Shown here: piece by piece, positions 62,441-64,000 of the stretch | Numbering within the stretch: position 1 is the first letter of the stretch | Layout: every line of letters starts with the position of its first letter | Notes under the pieces: model-generated | What the model was told of the DNA's origin: nothing | Seen by the model: only the letters and a program-made list of their open reading frames with translations | The model's database searches: none | Position numbers and translations under genes: made by a program | Assembly: GCA_963575745.1 (NCBI GenBank) | Contig: CAUYUJ010015760.1 | Coordinates: 520,147-584,146 of the forward strand | Origin: Prorocentrum cordatum | Taxonomy: Eukaryota > Sar > Dinophyceae > Prorocentrales > Prorocentraceae | Direction: 5' to 3' | DNA: 64,000 bases

Positions 62441-63998
62441 GTGCCCGTGGCCTCTCCCTGTCAAGTGCCGCGTCGGTGGGAGTTCGTGCGCGGCGCCCGC
62501 TCCAGGCCGCCGTCGCGCGAGAGGCGGTGCAGAGAGGCTCTTGGATCATTCAGTACCCTCGACGCTCGGACTTCGGGCCCTGCGCGCTCATCGCGCCCGC
62601 GGGGCGGCGCCCCCGCGATGGCACGGCGCTCTGCGACGCGGCGGGCGCGGGCGGAGGCGCCTCGCTTTCCTGCTCGGCCCGCTCTCGAGCCGAGCGACGC
62701 CATCCTTGGCCTGCTGAAGTCCACAGACATGCATGCGCATCACTCCCGACATCTGCGAGCTTATGACCCCGACCAGCTTCGGGCCCTGCGCGGGCCGGTG
62801 GCCCCGCGTCCGCTGCGCGACCGTCTTCCTCCTGAAGACCTCCGCGCTCTCGACCGCGCTGACCGGCCCGTCTCCCGCTCGGCCGCCGAGATCGACGCCC
62901 TGGCCGAGCGGGGCATCATCATCCCACTTCGGCCCCGCTGGGGCCCCGTCCTCGGGCGCGACCGCTCCGCGAGGCTGGACTTCGCCAAGCGCCTGCGCGC
63001 GGTGGGCTCGGTCGGGCCCAGGCTGGGCATGCGCATCCGTATCGGGGCCTTCTTTGTCGCTGAGAAGGGCGGCGCGCCGCGGCTGGCGCCGCGCGGGCGC
63101 GAGGCGTCTAGCCTCTATCGCGGTCGCCCCGCTCGTCGCCGGCCCCGCGGGGCCCCTGGCCAGGCTCGACTTCTCCCCCCGGGCCTTGCGTCGAGAAGGT
63201 CTGGGCGACGGCGACATCGACCCCCGCGGCGCGGGCGTCGACCTCCGCGGCGGCTCCTGCCAGTGCGTCGACGACGACCCTGCGGATTTGTTCGGCTTCG
63301 ACTTCCCCGAGAACGCGGCCGCGCTCGGCGACCCCGACGTCCACTTCGTCGATTCGCGCCCTTTCGGCATGGTCGCGCCCGACGCGGGGATATCCCCCGT
63401 CTTCCGCGGCTTGCCCGCGGGCTGGAGCTGGCCCCCCTGGCCCCGCCAGCTCGCGACCGAGTCGGTTGAGCGGGGGGCCGTCCAGCGGCTGGCGGGCTCG
63501 GCGCATCCGCGCACCATCTCGGAGCAGCAGCGGGCGCCGCCTTTCTCCGCGGGGCGGTCGCTGATCCCGCCCTGCGTTGACAACGCCAACTTCTTCGCGC
63601 CCCCCGTCGGCAGCGCGGGGCGCGAAGAAGTTAGCCCGCGCTCCGGGAGGCCTGCGCCGAGCTCGACCGCCGTCAGCCGGCGCGCCGCGAGCGCGTTGAG
63701 CCTGCCCGCGCGCGAGTCCGCCGGCGTAATTTTTGACGGGCAGGGGCGGCGGCTGCGATGCGCTGATTCTCGGGCTTGGAAGCTTCCCCTTGGTCTGCAG
63801 CATCCTCTCGGCCTGGGCGGGCCCGCGGGCTTCGCTCTGCGCGTCGTTTACGGCCACCTGGTCAGCTTCTCCATGCTGGCGCGCCCCGCCCTCGCCGACT
63901 TGGACAAGGGTTGCCACTTCGTCGCGGAGCGCCGCGACTCCTGCGGCTAGTTCGGCGCCGAATTGCTCGACGAGCCGCGGATCGCCAAGGGCATGGTC
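62441..63998 (+). pseudogene. Reverse transcriptase of the third element (partial)
   Basis: Frame 62441 gives CQVPRRWEFVRGARSRPPSR, PSDAILGLLKSTDMH and MRIRIGAFFVAEKGGAPRLA (RT fingers). A shift near 63110 moves to frame 62733 with ARLDFSPRALRREGLGDGDI, GVDLRGGSCQCVDDD and DLFGFDFPENAAALGD (motif A region), PVFRGLPAGWSWPPWP (motif B), SLIPPCVDNANFFA (catalytic loop, near 63568-63605) and VYGHLVSFSMLARPALADLD. TAG 63948-63950 follows, and the same frame continues FGAELLDEPRIAKGMV to the window end. Confidence 0.6.
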
Positions 63999-64000
63999 TT

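Larger units (their letters stand above)
59471..63998 (+). mobile_element. Third reverse-transcriptase element, decayed, running off the window
   Basis: Plus-strand order: a small coiled-coil/transmembrane ORF (59471-59795), an Arg-rich block (59880-60160), a Gag-like ORF (61277-62200) and a reverse transcriptase (about 62441 onward, continuing past the window end). The RT shares LVSFSMLARPALADL and PPCVDNANFFA with the copy at 48-51 kb (LVNIFMLARPALSVL, APCVDNGNLLC), so both belong to one family. In-frame TGA (61619, 62080) and TAG (63948) codons and several shifts mark decay. No terminal repeats were identified. Confidence 0.65.

Overview
The window looks like nuclear DNA of a photosynthetic dinoflagellate; I cannot name the species. 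The evidence is: (i) two tandem remnants of the dinoflagellate spliced leader directly ahead of an ATG at 31801-31838; (ii) chlorophyll a/c light-harvesting protein (LHC/FCP type) sequence arranged as a polyprotein; (iii) retroelement families and a cytosine-methyltransferase-like family that I know from dinoflagellate genomes; (iv) high GC, exons with long pyrimidine-rich introns, and very abundant simple and tandem repeats. No rRNA, tRNA, intact spliced-leader RNA gene or CRISPR array was seen.

Layout. 0-2 kb: end of a multi-exon gene with an acidic then basic tail. 2.8-6.0 kb: a 3.2-kb inverted repeat with 1-kb arms, whose spacer holds a small two-exon gene and an 11-bp tandem array. 7.0-9.2 kb: a large transposase-like reading frame. 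9.6-13.5 kb: exons of a methyltransferase-like gene. 14.6-17.9 kb (minus): a frameshifted UPF1-like helicase pseudogene. 18-24 kb: almost entirely tandem repeats, one foldback and half a RING finger. 24-31.5 kb: a decayed Ty1/Copia retrotransposon with a methyltransferase-like domain between protease and integrase. 31.8-38.3 kb: light-harvesting sequence carrying spliced-leader relics, split by a LINE. 40.5-48.1 kb (minus): a tyrosine-recombinase retrotransposon bounded by split direct repeats. 48.1-51.0 kb and 59.5-64 kb: two further reverse-transcriptase elements. 54.9-57.3 kb: an intron-containing host gene of unknown function.

How the parts relate. Most protein-coding sequence is retroelement-derived and decayed by frameshifts (often at G or C runs) and by isolated in-frame TAG or TGA codons. 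Host genes are recognisable mainly as exons separated by repeat-filled introns. The strongest structural results are the complete split-direct-repeat architecture of the minus-strand element, the methyltransferase-bearing Copia element, and the spliced-leader relics that mark an LHC sequence as a retroposed mRNA copy. All family assignments are from motif reading and memory; no database search was run.
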